Assembly: GCA_934454845.1 (NCBI GenBank)
Contig: CAKSGV010000001.1
Coordinates: forward strand, 111,613-175,612
DNA: 64,000 bases
Origin: an uncultured Eubacteriales bacterium
GTDB taxonomy: Bacteria; Bacillota; Clostridia; Oscillospirales; Acutalibacteraceae
Direction: 5' to 3'
This document shows positions 1 to 9,257 of this stretch, in pieces. The number at the start of each line of letters is the position of its first letter. Within the stretch, counting starts at the first letter, position 1. Position numbers and translations under genes: made by a program. The notes under the pieces are model-generated. The model was not told the DNA's origin. It saw nothing but the letters and a program-made list of their open reading frames with translations, and did no database searches.

Positions 1-1593
1 CGACTTAACAGACGGGCAACCATGATAACCGGTTTCGCTGACGAAAGCGGCTGTTGAATACTTATAGAAATCAGCTTTATAGTAATCTCTCGCACCCCAA
101 AGGTGATTTTCAACATACGCATTGTGATTTCCGCTCTTTAAGAGCTTGAAAAGCTTCTCTGAAATATAAGGCGAGCTCGGGATATAGGGGCGTCTGTAAT
201 CATACTTATTGATAAGATCCGGAAGCAGTTTTCTTGTAATATTGTTTTTGTTCGGATTTCGGTTTCCGACAGTTGCGGAATCGATCTCATTATCGCCTGC
301 CCAAAGAGCGATAGAGGGGTGATTTCTCAAATTCTTGATCGCCCAGGTGAATTCCTTTTCATACTCCGCCATACTCTCGGGATCTTCGGGGCAGATATGG
401 CAAGCCATCATAAAGTCCTGCCAGATCATAATTCCTTGCCTGTCGCAGTAATCATAGAATTCTTCCTGCTCGTAAACTCCGCCGCCCCATACTCTTAAAA
501 TGTTGCAGCCGATATCTGAAACAAGTTCCAATGCCTTCGCATAGCGCTGCTTATCTCTGCTGTGGTAAGCGTCGAGCGGAACCCAGTTGCTTCCGCGGCA
601 GAATACCTGCTGACCGTTGACCTTGAAATAAAATCCGGGGTTTTCATCAAGCATTGTATCGGCGTGATAAAGCTCGATCTTTCTTACGCCGACATTAAAG
701 CAGTAATTTGCAACCTCTTTGCCGTCGCATAAAAGAGTGATCTTTGAATCGTAAATATTAGCGTCGCCGTAACCATAAGGCCACCAAAGCTTTAAATTAT
801 CTATTCCGACATAGAATTTTCTGTTAAAATCACGGATTATCTCAAATTCTCTTGAAAATTCGGAATCATCGCATTTACCCGAGATAATAACTTTAAGCTT
901 ATTATCATAAAGATCGGCAAGCGGAGCCTTGATTTTGAACATAACTCCAAGTGTTCCGTGGTTTCCGCCGAAATCGGTGGTGTAGCTTACATTTTCGATA
1001 GCATACTCATCACGGATGATTATATCAACATCTTTCCAAAGTCCCGCGCTTACCACTCTCGGGAAAATATCCCAGCCGTAAGCATGAGCGGGTTTTCTTG
1101 AAAATACCGAAGAATCACATCCCCATCCGCTTGCGCAGTACTGCTCTAGAGTATGCTCGATGTCAAATTTTACTGAAGAAGTTATATGTACCGTTAATTC
1201 ATTCTCTCCCGATTTTAAGAAGTTTGTTACTTCTACTTCGTGAGCAATGAAAGCGTTTTTAGATTCAAATATCTTTTCTCCGTTTAAAAAATATTCCGCG
1301 TGACAATCAACGCCCGCAAAGTTTAAGAAAACTTTTTCATCAGAAGAAAATTCGGGAGCTGTAAATGTGCGGTTATACCACCACTCGTAAACCTCATATT
1401 TTTCGGTGAGCGTGGTATTCATACCTTTAAACTCGTCAGCCGGAAGAAGACCTGCAGCTTTAAGATCAAGTTCTACATTTCCCGGCACAGTTGCCTCGAC
1501 AGATTCGGCGCTTTTAAAATCATCGACTTTGTTTCGAGCCGCGTCATTATAATAAAGGCGCCATTTTCCGTTTAAAGAAATTTTTCTTTCCAT
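1..1593 (-). CDS. Glycoside hydrolase family 2, beta-mannosidase-like (3' part outside window)
   Basis: About 531 N-terminal residues are visible; the reading frame runs off the left edge, so the C-terminal part is missing. The N-terminus (MERKISLNGKWRLYY) and the following WWYNRTF, a galactose-binding-like jelly roll with FLNGEKIF, and later GWGCDSSVF are typical of the GH2 sugar-binding domain. The stretch nearest the edge encodes the TIM-barrel start. The start is chosen from a clear AGGAGG-type site (1599-1606). The family cleaves beta-mannosides or beta-galactosides from the non-reducing end; no signal peptide is seen, so the enzyme is probably cytoplasmic. Substrate assignment to mannosides is inference. 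It is the first gene after a strong inverted repeat at 1650-1688. Confidence 0.8.
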   Translation of the reverse strand, partial: MERKISLNGKWRLYYNDAARNKVDDFKSAESVEATVPGNVELDLKAAGLLPADEFKGMNTTLTEKYEVYEWWYNRTFTAPEFSSDEKVFLNFAGVDCHAEYFLNGEKIFESKNAFIAHEVEVTNFLKSGENELTVHITSSVKFDIEHTLEQYCASGWGCDSSVFSRKPAHAYGWDIFPRVVSAGLWKDVDIIIRDEYAIENVSYTTDFGGNHGTLGVMFKIKAPLADLYDNKLKVIISGKCDDSEFSREFEIIRDFNRKFYVGIDNLKLWWPYGYGDANIYDSKITLLCDGKEVANYCFNVGVRKIELYHADTMLDENPGFYFKVNGQQVFCRGSNWVPLDAYHSRDKQRYAKALELVSDIGCNILRVWGGGVYEQEEFYDYCDRQGIMIWQDFMMACHICPEDPESMAEYEKEFTWAIKNLRNHPSIALWAGDNEIDSATVGNRNPNKNNITRKLLPDLINKYDYRRPYIPSSPYISEKLFKLLKSGNHNAYVENHLWGARDYYKADFYKYSTAAFVSETGYHGCPSVKS

Positions 1594-1630
1594 TTTTATC
1601 CTCCTTAAAGATAAAATAAAGGTTACTTTA

Positions 1631-1688
1631 ATTATAGCAACTGCAAAATAAAAATGTTATCTTTTTATTGGTAAAAGATAACATTTTT
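1631..1688 (-). promoter_or_regulatory. GH2 promoter -10 with perfect 16-bp inverted repeat (operator or terminator)
   Basis: On the minus strand a TATAAT box lies at 1636-1631, upstream of the GH2 start, without a recognisable -35. Perfect 16-nt arms at 1650-1665 and 1673-1688 (core ATGTTATCTTTT, 7-nt loop) cover the -35 zone. The hairpin also follows the stop codon of the upstream PIG-L gene, so it can act as that gene's terminator, as an operator, or both. Confidence 0.6.
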
Positions 1689-1713
1689 TTGGAAAATTTT
1701 TAAAAACCGATTT

Positions 1714-3084
1714 TTATTTTCTTTTTTTAACTATTATAACCGCCGAAATTATCAATACTAAAGCAAGACACGCAGCTGCAAAATATAAACTTTCCGACTT
1801 TGATTTAACTTCTGATTTATCTTCTTCCCGCTTTTTTAAAGTTTCCTTTTTCTCTTCGGGCTTTATCTGCTCAGCCGAATTAAGCTCGTCATAAGTAGTT
1901 ATATTTTCAAAGAAGTCGTTTTTCAAAACATCTTCTTTTTCGTTAGTCGAAAAATAAAGTCCGTATTCCCTCGGAGAATATTTTTTAATCAAAGCGCCCG
2001 AATCATTGTTTCCGTCAGTTCCGCAAAGCCATTCTCTAAACCAGGTGCCCTGCTGTGAAACATGCTTTTTAAAGCCCTCTTTTGTCATTTCAAAAGCGGT
2101 TTTTCCGCCGAAATTATCAAGCGGAGTATCGATGTCTAAAGTTATCTTATTTTCATTATATAGATGAACATAGAATTTTTTTACCGTGTGTGTGCCGTAT
2201 TTTTGCGCAGTTTCAGGATCAAAGCCTTCATCGGCGCTCTTTTTTACAGCCTCGCTTAAAGTTACGGCGTTTAAAATATGCTGTCCGTGACCGTATTCCC
2301 CCGCAAAATCGTGACCTACCGCTACGAGCGGTTTATATCTTCTTAAAAGATATGTTTGAAAGTCAACGGCGTCTTGATAAGTAAAGCCGGCTTTTAAAAG
2401 ATTGCTTTCGGCGTGCTGCCTGTCATCTGCCCAGGCATCGGGAAATTCGCTGATTTCCGGGTAATTTCTTACTCCCACTGTCCACAGCCCGTTTAAAAGC
2501 TCATGATTTCTTTTAAAATTAACATTATGGTTAGTAAAATATGCTACTTGTACCCTTAATTTTCTTTGTCCTGCATAAAGCGGTAAAACACCTGCAAAAA
2601 ATAATTGCTCATCGTCTGAATGAGTCGATACAAGGAGCAGATCCGCTTTTTCGCAGGGTGCGCTCCAATTCTCGACGGTTTGCGGCAGAGTGCCGTCGGT
2701 ATAAGCGGAAATTTCACTTATCTGCGTATTCTCTTCAAAATCAAGAGTTACACTGTCCGTTATCCCTGTCGACTTTTCTTTAAGATCAATAAGGCAGTGC
2801 AGAAAGTCGTTTTCGGTTTTCTCCCCGTTTACTGAAAATGACGCCGCCTTTTTTAAAAATATCAGATAGATATACCGTGCTTTTAAATTGAATTTAAGCT
2901 CTGTTTTTCCGCTTAAATTATCAAATGTCATAATGTTGTCATCAAAAAGCTTTGAAGACCCGCACGATAGTTTTATATCGAGCTTTTGCGCCTCGGCTTT
3001 TGACTCTGTTAATCCTGCAGAAGTGCAAAAATTTGAAAAAAGAAAAATAAATATTAAAAATATCGCCGCAAATTTAATTTTCAT
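1714..3084 (-). CDS. Secreted or cell-surface PIG-L (LmbE) family deacetylase
   Basis: 456 aa. The N-terminus is a signal peptide (hydrophobic core about residues 5-19). Residues about 148-162 hold LLLVSTHSDDEQLFF, the zinc-binding HxDD motif of PIG-L/LmbE N-acetylglucosamine deacetylases (here HSDDE instead of the usual HPDDE). A later GHGQH supplies the third metal ligand. A Lys/Glu-rich linker leads to a C-terminal membrane helix (about residues 432-453) followed by KKRK, so the catalytic domain is likely anchored on the outer face of the membrane. The family removes acetyl groups from GlcNAc-containing lipids or glycans; the substrate here is unknown. Residues 40-135 form a beta-rich domain I do not recognise. 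Confidence 0.8.
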   Translation of the reverse strand: MKIKFAAIFLIFIFLFSNFCTSAGLTESKAEAQKLDIKLSCGSSKLFDDNIMTFDNLSGKTELKFNLKARYIYLIFLKKAASFSVNGEKTENDFLHCLIDLKEKSTGITDSVTLDFEENTQISEISAYTDGTLPQTVENWSAPCEKADLLLVSTHSDDEQLFFAGVLPLYAGQRKLRVQVAYFTNHNVNFKRNHELLNGLWTVGVRNYPEISEFPDAWADDRQHAESNLLKAGFTYQDAVDFQTYLLRRYKPLVAVGHDFAGEYGHGQHILNAVTLSEAVKKSADEGFDPETAQKYGTHTVKKFYVHLYNENKITLDIDTPLDNFGGKTAFEMTKEGFKKHVSQQGTWFREWLCGTDGNNDSGALIKKYSPREYGLYFSTNEKEDVLKNDFFENITTYDELNSAEQIKPEEKKETLKKREEDKSEVKSKSESLYFAAACLALVLIISAVIIVKKRK

Positions 3085-3091
3085 ATTTTTA

Positions 3092-3622
3092 TTACCATTT
3101 TAACTTTTTTTCAAGGCAAACAAGCCTGATATTCGGTATTCCGTTAAAATCGCAGGGAACTATATCCGCCTCGCTGTATCCTAATTTTTTATAAAGGCGC
3201 CTCGCATTGGAATTCTTTTCGTTTGTATCCATTCTAAGATGTGTGCAGCCGTGATTTAAAGCATAATCTTCATAGAATTTTACAAAATTTGAACCTATTC
3301 CTTTTCCGCCCGCGTCGGGATCGACTGCAAGAGTATGAAGTACCATTATTTTGTCGTCTTTAATATCTTTATATTCCCAGTCGGCCATCGCATATTCGGG
3401 CACCTGAATTTGATTTATCCTGGCGCAAGCAAAAATTTTATCATTCTCTGAGCATACAAAAAAATCATCAGCATTTATCGCTTCTGAAATTGTATTTTCT
3501 GTAGGATACACTCCTCTTATCCAACCGATAGTTGTAAGTCCTTTTTCCTCGTTTCTAAGAACCTTACTGTATACCTCATAAGCTTTTTTCAAATCGCTCA
3601 TATCGGCTTTTCTGATGATCAT
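3092..3622 (-). CDS. GNAT family N-acetyltransferase
   Basis: 176 aa, the usual size for a single GNAT domain. It begins MIIRKADMSDLKKAYEVY and contains the acetyl-CoA binding signature VDPDAGGKGIGSNFVKF (R/Q-x-x-G-x-G/A type) and the C-terminal NARRLYKKLGY motif. It would transfer acetyl from acetyl-CoA to an amine; the substrate cannot be told. It lies 7 nt upstream of the PIG-L gene on the same strand and may be co-transcribed with it. Confidence 0.85.
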   Translation of the reverse strand: MIIRKADMSDLKKAYEVYSKVLRNEEKGLTTIGWIRGVYPTENTISEAINADDFFVCSENDKIFACARINQIQVPEYAMADWEYKDIKDDKIMVLHTLAVDPDAGGKGIGSNFVKFYEDYALNHGCTHLRMDTNEKNSNARRLYKKLGYSEADIVPCDFNGIPNIRLVCLEKKLKW

Positions 3623-3838
3623 TTTGATTCACTCCGTTTTTAGTATAGAATTATTATAATTTATTATAAAATAAATTTCAACTGATAAAAAACACGCATT
3701 AACGGATATATTAAAAGTGATGATTAATGATAAAAGAAATCTTTATTAAGCGGCTTAAAAACTTTGCGACGGTCTTGATATAACTTTAGCCCTATTTCTT
3801 AGCGACGACATATTTAAAAATCTTGAGCAAGAAATAAT

Positions 3839-3869
3839 ATAAACCCTTTACCTATGTAAATGGTTTATA
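3839..3869 (-). terminator. Weak hairpin after aldo/keto reductase operon
   Basis: An imperfect hairpin (AAACCATTTAC / GTAAAGGGTTT on the minus strand) directly follows the stop of the 3870-4862 gene and leads into a loose T-rich stretch. It would close the four-gene operon starting at 9159. The rest of the 3623-3838 gap is AT-rich and shows no gene. Confidence 0.4.
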
Positions 3870-4862
3870 TTATAAAATCGATATTTCATCTATCTTTTTA
3901 AGCTCTGCCCGGCTGAATTCCGTGTTTTTGCACGCCTTTATATTATCAAGTATCTGAGTTTTCTTTGACGCGCCGATAAGGACTGAAGTGACCTCATTTT
4001 TCGAAAGCAGCCACGAGAGCGACATTTCCGCTAAGGTCTGCCCTCTGTTTTCGGCAAGTGCGTTAAGCTTTCTTATCTGCTTTAGTCTCTCGGCCGTTAC
4101 CGCAGTTTCTTTTAAAAATCTGCCGTCGGTCCTTATTCGGCTGTCCTCAGGTATTCCGTGAAGATATCTGTTAGTCAGCATTCCCTGCGCAAGAGGGCTG
4201 AATGTGATAACGCCCTTTTTAATTTTATCCGCGCTTTTTAAAAGACCGTTGTTTTCTACCGTTCTGTCAAAAATCGAATAGCGGTTTTGATTTATTATAA
4301 AAGGAGTATTTAATTCTTCGAGAATTTTTGCCGCTTTTTCCATTGTTTCCCCGTCATAATTTGATAGACCGACATAAAGCGCTTTCCCGCTTTTAACCGC
4401 AGACGACAATGCCGACATCGTTTCCTCCAGCGGAGTTTCCGGATCAGGGCGGTGATGATAAAAAATATCGACATAATCAAGACCGAGCCTTTTTAGGCTT
4501 GCATCAAGAGAGGAAAGAAGATATTTTCTGCTGCCGAAATTTCCGTAAGGCCCGTCCCACATTTCATAGCCTGCTTTTGTGCTGATCAAAAGCTCGTCGC
4601 GGTAAGGCATAAGCTCTTCTTTTAAGATCTTTCCGAAATTTCTTTCGGCACTGCCCGGAGCAGGCCCATAGTTATTGGCTAGATCAAAATGGGTAATGCC
4701 GTTATCAAAAGCGGTGAAAATAAGATCTTTCATATTATCATAATCCGCGGTATCACCGAAATTGTGCCACAGCCCTAAAGAGAGAGCAGGCAATTTAAGT
4801 CCGCTGTTACCGCAGCGTTTATAAGGAATTACATCATATCTGTTATCATTTGCAATATACAT
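3870..4862 (-). CDS. Aldo/keto reductase, YghZ/L-glyceraldehyde-3-phosphate reductase type
   Basis: 330 aa. MYIANDNRYDVIPYKRCG, SLGLWHNFGD and FDLANNYGPAPGSAE are characteristic of the YghZ/Gpr subgroup of NADPH-dependent aldo/keto reductases. The catalytic Asp and Tyr lie in FDLANNYGP, the Lys in STKAGYEMW and the His in FYHHRPDP; QNRYSIFDR and GASKKTQ form the cofactor side. It would reduce a sugar-derived aldehyde with NAD(P)H in the cytoplasm. It is the last gene of an operon with the sugar-binding lipoprotein (12 nt gap), histidine kinase and response regulator, which suggests a role in sugar use; the physiological substrate is unknown. Confidence 0.85.
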   Translation of the reverse strand: MYIANDNRYDVIPYKRCGNSGLKLPALSLGLWHNFGDTADYDNMKDLIFTAFDNGITHFDLANNYGPAPGSAERNFGKILKEELMPYRDELLISTKAGYEMWDGPYGNFGSRKYLLSSLDASLKRLGLDYVDIFYHHRPDPETPLEETMSALSSAVKSGKALYVGLSNYDGETMEKAAKILEELNTPFIINQNRYSIFDRTVENNGLLKSADKIKKGVITFSPLAQGMLTNRYLHGIPEDSRIRTDGRFLKETAVTAERLKQIRKLNALAENRGQTLAEMSLSWLLSKNEVTSVLIGASKKTQILDNIKACKNTEFSRAELKKIDEISIL

Positions 4863-4874
4863 ATTTTCTCCTTT

Positions 4875-5834
4875 TTAATCAAATCTGAATAATAATTTTT
4901 GAATATCTTCATCAAACATATTTGTTTTATTAACAGTTACCGTATCTGTATATAGAACATCCGACTCGGGAGAACTGCCCTCTATTAGCTCTAAAGCATT
5001 TTTAACTCCGAGATAACCCATTGCGAAAGGATTTTGAACTATAAGCGAATCCATTTCACCCGTTTCAAGCAAAGCTACAGAAGTAACATTGCAGTCAAAG
5101 CCGACTGCTTTAACATAATTTCCTGCCATTTCTTCCTTTACCGCTTCGCCTATTCCTAAAGTTATCCATTCGTTAAACCCTACTAAGACGTTTATCTGCG
5201 GATACTCTTTTAAAAGCTCTTTGGCGCTTTGTTTTGCACTTTCGATATTGCTCTTTGCGATTTTTGTACCGATTATTTTAGCCTTTTGATTTGTGGCTAT
5301 CGCCTCTTTAAAGCCTCTTTCCCTCAGCTTGGAATTATCCGTCTGCTCAGAAAAGCTTACGATTCCGATATTTATATCGGTGTTAGAGTTAAATCCGTTA
5401 AGCACGGCTTCCCCTGCCTGCCTGCCGGACTTTTTATTATCCGTTCCGATAAAAAGACTTACAAGATTACTTGAAACTCCGCTGTCCACAGTGATTATCT
5501 TTACTCCGTTTTTTACAGCCGTATTCACCGCCTTATCCGACTTGTTGTAGTCTATAGCGGAAAGTAAAATCGCGTCAGCCCCGTTTTTAACGGCATTTAA
5601 TATCATTTCGTTTTGCTTTTTGTAATCTTCTTCGCTTTCAGGGCCCTCAAAGGTGACCTTTACGTTATATTCCGTCGCGGCGCCGAAAGCGCCGTTTTTC
5701 ATATTTATAAAGAAGTCGGAATTTGCGGATTTTGCAATTACAGCCACATATTTTTTATCGGATTTTTCAGTTCCGCAGCCAGAAAGCAAGGTTACAAAAG
5801 CCAGGAGGATAATCAAAGGTTTAAATTTTTTCAT
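4875..5834 (-). CDS. Periplasmic-binding-protein-like sugar-binding lipoprotein
   Basis: 319 aa. A lipoprotein signal peptide ends in the lipobox LLSGCG, followed by a type 1 periplasmic binding fold of the RbsB/MglB family (KYVAVIAKSANSDFF; GADAILLSAID; GFNEWITLGIGEAV). It should sit on the outer membrane face. There is no permease in this operon. It is encoded directly after the histidine kinase with a 4-nt overlap, so it may be the ligand-binding partner that presents sugar to the kinase, as in other YesM-type systems with a dedicated binding lipoprotein. That role is inference. Confidence 0.85.
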   Translation of the reverse strand: MKKFKPLIILLAFVTLLSGCGTEKSDKKYVAVIAKSANSDFFINMKNGAFGAATEYNVKVTFEGPESEEDYKKQNEMILNAVKNGADAILLSAIDYNKSDKAVNTAVKNGVKIITVDSGVSSNLVSLFIGTDNKKSGRQAGEAVLNGFNSNTDINIGIVSFSEQTDNSKLRERGFKEAIATNQKAKIIGTKIAKSNIESAKQSAKELLKEYPQINVLVGFNEWITLGIGEAVKEEMAGNYVKAVGFDCNVTSVALLETGEMDSLIVQNPFAMGYLGVKNALELIEGSSPESDVLYTDTVTVNKTNMFDEDIQKLLFRFD

Positions 5835-7567
5835 ATATTGATATCCTCCGCATTCTTTATTTTAGGAATTTTCACGGTAACGGTCGTTCCGATATCAAGT
5901 TCGCTTTTAATACTTATTCCGTAGTTTTCTCCGAAATATATCTTCAAGCGGTCGTTGACATTTTTAACGCCTATTCCGCTCGAATCGCTCCTGTTCTTCT
6001 TAAGGATCGATCTGCATTGCTCGTCTGTCATTCCCACACCGTTATCCGCAACACTGATTATGATATCATCCTTATTTTCCTTATCTTCGAAAACCGATAT
6101 AACTATCTCGCCCTCGTCTACCATTCGGTCAAGACCGTGATAAATAGCGTTTTCTATTAACGGCTGAATGGTTATCTTGTTGCAAAGATAATTTTCAAGC
6201 CCCTCATCAATCTTAAATTTATAGGTGAACTGATTTTTATACCTGTAGCTTTGTATTATAAGATAGCTTTTAGCGTGATTAATCTCGTCTTTTATCGGAA
6301 TAAGCTCTTTTCCTCTGCTTATGCTTATTCTGAAAAGCTTTGCAAGGGCGCTTACCATTGCGGCGGCGTCTTTAGTGTTTCCCGATTCGCACATCCAGGA
6401 GATAGAATCGAGCGTGTTATAAAGAAAATGAGGATTTATTTGCGCCTGCAGGGCTTTAAGCTCTGTGATCCTTAATTCCTTTTCTTCTTTTCTCACCTGC
6501 TCCATTAGCTCTTTTATTCTTTCGGACATATGGCAGAATGAAGCGTTGAGCTCGCTTATTTCAAGCGCCGGCTCGTCTTTTGGATCAAACTCAAAGGAAG
6601 AAGTCTTGCTTTCAAAAACCTTCATGGCTTTTATCAGTTTTTTGACCGGTTTTGTGACAATTTTCTGATAAATAAGCAGAACTCCCGCCCCGAAAACAAC
6701 ACAGCAAACCAGAGCTATTAAGATGCTTATGAATATCTGTCCGTTTTTTTCTTTTTCAAGCTCATCGGTATAAGAAATTCCGATTATTTTCCAATTTTTG
6801 TAGGATGTATCGGAAACGACGGTTATCTTGTGATCGAAATTTACAAGTTCTCCGCCTTTTAGCTTGATGCTTTTAATGTCTTCCGATCTGAGATTTGAAA
6901 AAATCATCTGCTGAGCAGGGTGATAGATTATATTTTTTGAGCCGTCGGCTATAAAGCAGTAACCGTGCCGACCTATTCCCGCCTGATCGATATAATCCGC
7001 AAGACCGGAAAAATTAAAATCGGCTGTAATATATGTTCCTTTTCCCAATACCGTTTCATCCGTCTTTACGGCCGCAGTTACCACCCAAGGATAGCTATTT
7101 TCGAAAATCGACTGTATATGCGGCTGGGAAAGAGAAAATTTCGGCGAAGACTCAAAATTATCTTTGTTAAAGGATAGGTCCTTTAAAATATTGCTTTTAA
7201 GCTCTTTATCCGAAGCACAAAGCAAAATTTCACCGCTTTTCGAATAGACCGTGACCGAAACAATATCGTTCCTGAGCCCCAAAAGCACTTTTAAATCGTT
7301 TTTGATCTCCGCTTCCGATTTTCCGCTTTTTATAAGCGCACAGATATTATCAAGCTGGTTTTTCATCGATCCGACGGTGTTATTCACCGCCACTGCCGCC
7401 TGAGTGACAGTCTGCTCGGCATTTACTTCCGCGTTTTTCTTAAGCGCGGTGCTGTAAACAGACGCAAACACTCCGATACTGCAGGCGACAGCCGCTATAG
7501 TTGCCGCGAATACCGCGGCGATAGTTAAATTTGAAAGGCTGAATGATAATTTTGATTTTTCTTTCAT
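5831..7567 (-). CDS. YesM-type sensor histidine kinase
   Basis: 578 aa. A first membrane helix (about residues 15-37) is followed by an extracellular Cache-like sensor region to about residue 270, a second helix (about 276-300), a HAMP segment, and the His_kinase domain with the phosphorylated histidine in QINPHFLYNTLDSISWM. The ATP-binding part has NAIYHGLDRM and ADNGVGM. The order and motifs are those of YesM, LytS-class kinases that sense extracellular sugars. It overlaps the response regulator by 4 nt upstream and the binding lipoprotein by 4 nt downstream, so the three are translationally coupled. Confidence 0.92.
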   Translation of the reverse strand: MKEKSKLSFSLSNLTIAAVFAATIAAVACSIGVFASVYSTALKKNAEVNAEQTVTQAAVAVNNTVGSMKNQLDNICALIKSGKSEAEIKNDLKVLLGLRNDIVSVTVYSKSGEILLCASDKELKSNILKDLSFNKDNFESSPKFSLSQPHIQSIFENSYPWVVTAAVKTDETVLGKGTYITADFNFSGLADYIDQAGIGRHGYCFIADGSKNIIYHPAQQMIFSNLRSEDIKSIKLKGGELVNFDHKITVVSDTSYKNWKIIGISYTDELEKEKNGQIFISILIALVCCVVFGAGVLLIYQKIVTKPVKKLIKAMKVFESKTSSFEFDPKDEPALEISELNASFCHMSERIKELMEQVRKEEKELRITELKALQAQINPHFLYNTLDSISWMCESGNTKDAAAMVSALAKLFRISISRGKELIPIKDEINHAKSYLIIQSYRYKNQFTYKFKIDEGLENYLCNKITIQPLIENAIYHGLDRMVDEGEIVISVFEDKENKDDIIISVADNGVGMTDEQCRSILKKNRSDSSGIGVKNVNDRLKIYFGENYGISIKSELDIGTTVTVKIPKIKNAEDINI

Positions 7568-9159
7568 TTTTCCTCCGCCTTGGCCTGTCTTAATTTGTTA
7601 GGTGATTCGCCGTAAAACTTTTTAAAGCAGTAGCTGAAATAGTGCTGATCGCTGTATCCGCACTTTTCGGAAATTTCAAGCATTTTCATAGAGGAGCAAA
7701 CTATTAAGTCATAGGCAGTCTGCATTCTTTTTTCTGTAAGAAGATTTATAAAATTCTTCTTTTTTGTTTTCTTTATAAGCGCGCTTAAATAATTCGGGCT
7801 TACGGAAAGCTCATCAGAAACGCTTGTAAGAGAAAGGCTTTCATCGGAATATCTTTCGTTGATTATCTCTAAAACCTTGTCGCATAAGACCTCGCTGTCG
7901 CGCTTTCTCGAATTTTCAATAATAGATTTTGCCTCGCTGCAAAATTCTAAAAGTTCGTTTTTCATAGTCTGTTCGCTGCCGTAGGAGGTAAGCCGCGAAA
8001 AGATAGGATTTTTGCCGATAAGCTCCGTAAGCTCGTTTTTATCCACGACAGAGCTTACAACACGAAAAACAGTGGCTATTATCTGCAACACAAGAAGATT
8101 TGCGTTTTCAGGGGTATTCGTTTCGTAAAGCGAATTGACGAAATCGTTAAGCGATTCCTGAGTACCCACCTTTAAAAGCTGTTCCACTCCTGCGGCTGTT
8201 TTTTCGGCTTTATCAAATTCAAATTCGAAATTATGCTCCTGATCGGCAATAAAACGGATCTCACCGGTGCCGTCGGAAGTGTATCGCCTGGCGGTAACCG
8301 CCTGAAAATAAGCGTCGGAGCAATCGGAAAGCTTGTAAAATTCACGGCTTACGCCTATCGTGCAGGATTGATCAAGCAACCTTTTAGCCGACTGCACAGT
8401 TTCCTTTAAGCCAAGCTCCAAGACATTTGATAGCTTTCCGTCTTCATTTAATACCGTCAGCACCACGGCTCTTGAAAATACTATAAGCGTTTCGCAGGTG
8501 AAATATTTTGAAAGAATATTCGTTAAAAAATCGGTGTGTTTTTTAGTCGTGCAGGTTTTGTTGTAAATATCCTTGAATTTTACGACCATCACGCAAAATC
8601 TTAAATTTTCACCGCTGCCTTTAATTATTCCGAGCTCTTTTGCTCTTAAAATAAGCTGTTCTTCATCAGTCTTATGCTCGCTTCCGCCGAGCATAAGAGG
8701 AAGTAAAAATCTTTCCGTTTCCGCTTTTTTTAATTGCCTTTTTAAATCGGGATCCGGGATTTTTACTGCGTTTAAAAATTTTTCATCCATTTTAGCGCGG
8801 ATATTTTTAAGCTCCTCGGTCATTTCCGAAGAAGAGATCGGCTTTAAAAGATAGCTTATGATATTATACTTTATAGCGGTCCTTGCATATTCAAAACTAT
8901 CGTAACCGCTAAGTATCACTATCTGTGCGGCAGGCCTTATTTCCCTTATTCTTTTTGCAAGCTCAAGCCCGGAGATCATTGGCATTTTAATATCGGTAAT
9001 AATAAGATCCGGTTCTAAATTTTCAATGCATTCTAAAGCCTCTATACCGTTCTCCGCTTCGCCTATAACTTCAAATCCGGCAGACTGCCAATCCACCTTT
9101 TCAATAAGCGCTCTTCTAAGCTCAAATTCATCGTCTACAACTAAAACGGTATACTTCAT
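7564..9159 (-). CDS. YesN-type response regulator with AraC DNA-binding domain
   Basis: 531 aa, typical of YesN. The receiver domain starts YTVLVVDDEFELRRAL; the phospho-acceptor Asp lies in DLIITDIKMP (about residue 56), and the domain ends with SYLLKPIS. A long middle region follows, then a C-terminal AraC-type double helix-turn-helix (SVSDELSVSPNYLSALIKK and CGYSDQHYFSYCFKKF). It heads the operon regulator-kinase-lipoprotein-reductase and lies next to the mgl operon, so it probably activates sugar uptake genes, perhaps also the GH2 gene whose promoter lacks a good -35 box. The target sites are not proven. Confidence 0.92.
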   Translation of the reverse strand: MKYTVLVVDDEFELRRALIEKVDWQSAGFEVIGEAENGIEALECIENLEPDLIITDIKMPMISGLELAKRIREIRPAAQIVILSGYDSFEYARTAIKYNIISYLLKPISSSEMTEELKNIRAKMDEKFLNAVKIPDPDLKRQLKKAETERFLLPLMLGGSEHKTDEEQLILRAKELGIIKGSGENLRFCVMVVKFKDIYNKTCTTKKHTDFLTNILSKYFTCETLIVFSRAVVLTVLNEDGKLSNVLELGLKETVQSAKRLLDQSCTIGVSREFYKLSDCSDAYFQAVTARRYTSDGTGEIRFIADQEHNFEFEFDKAEKTAAGVEQLLKVGTQESLNDFVNSLYETNTPENANLLVLQIIATVFRVVSSVVDKNELTELIGKNPIFSRLTSYGSEQTMKNELLEFCSEAKSIIENSRKRDSEVLCDKVLEIINERYSDESLSLTSVSDELSVSPNYLSALIKKTKKKNFINLLTEKRMQTAYDLIVCSSMKMLEISEKCGYSDQHYFSYCFKKFYGESPNKLRQAKAEEK

Positions 9160-9225
9160 TTTGCCCTCCGGGATTTTTCTTTTATTTTAACATTTTAAAA
9201 ATTAAAAAGCAATAAAAAGCGTTTC

Positions 9226-9252
9226 GGCAGTCGGGCGTTTTGCCCGGCTGCC
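9226..9252 (-). terminator. Terminator after mgl operon
   Basis: An 11-bp GC-rich stem (GGCAGCCGGGC / GCCCGACTGCC on the minus strand) with a 5-nt loop follows the stop of the InlB-repeat gene, and a CTTTTTATT run comes shortly after. It should end mgl transcription before the yesN-like gene. The same 9160-9257 gap must hold the promoter of the response regulator operon; none stands out. Confidence 0.75.
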
Positions 9253-9257
9253 ATTGT

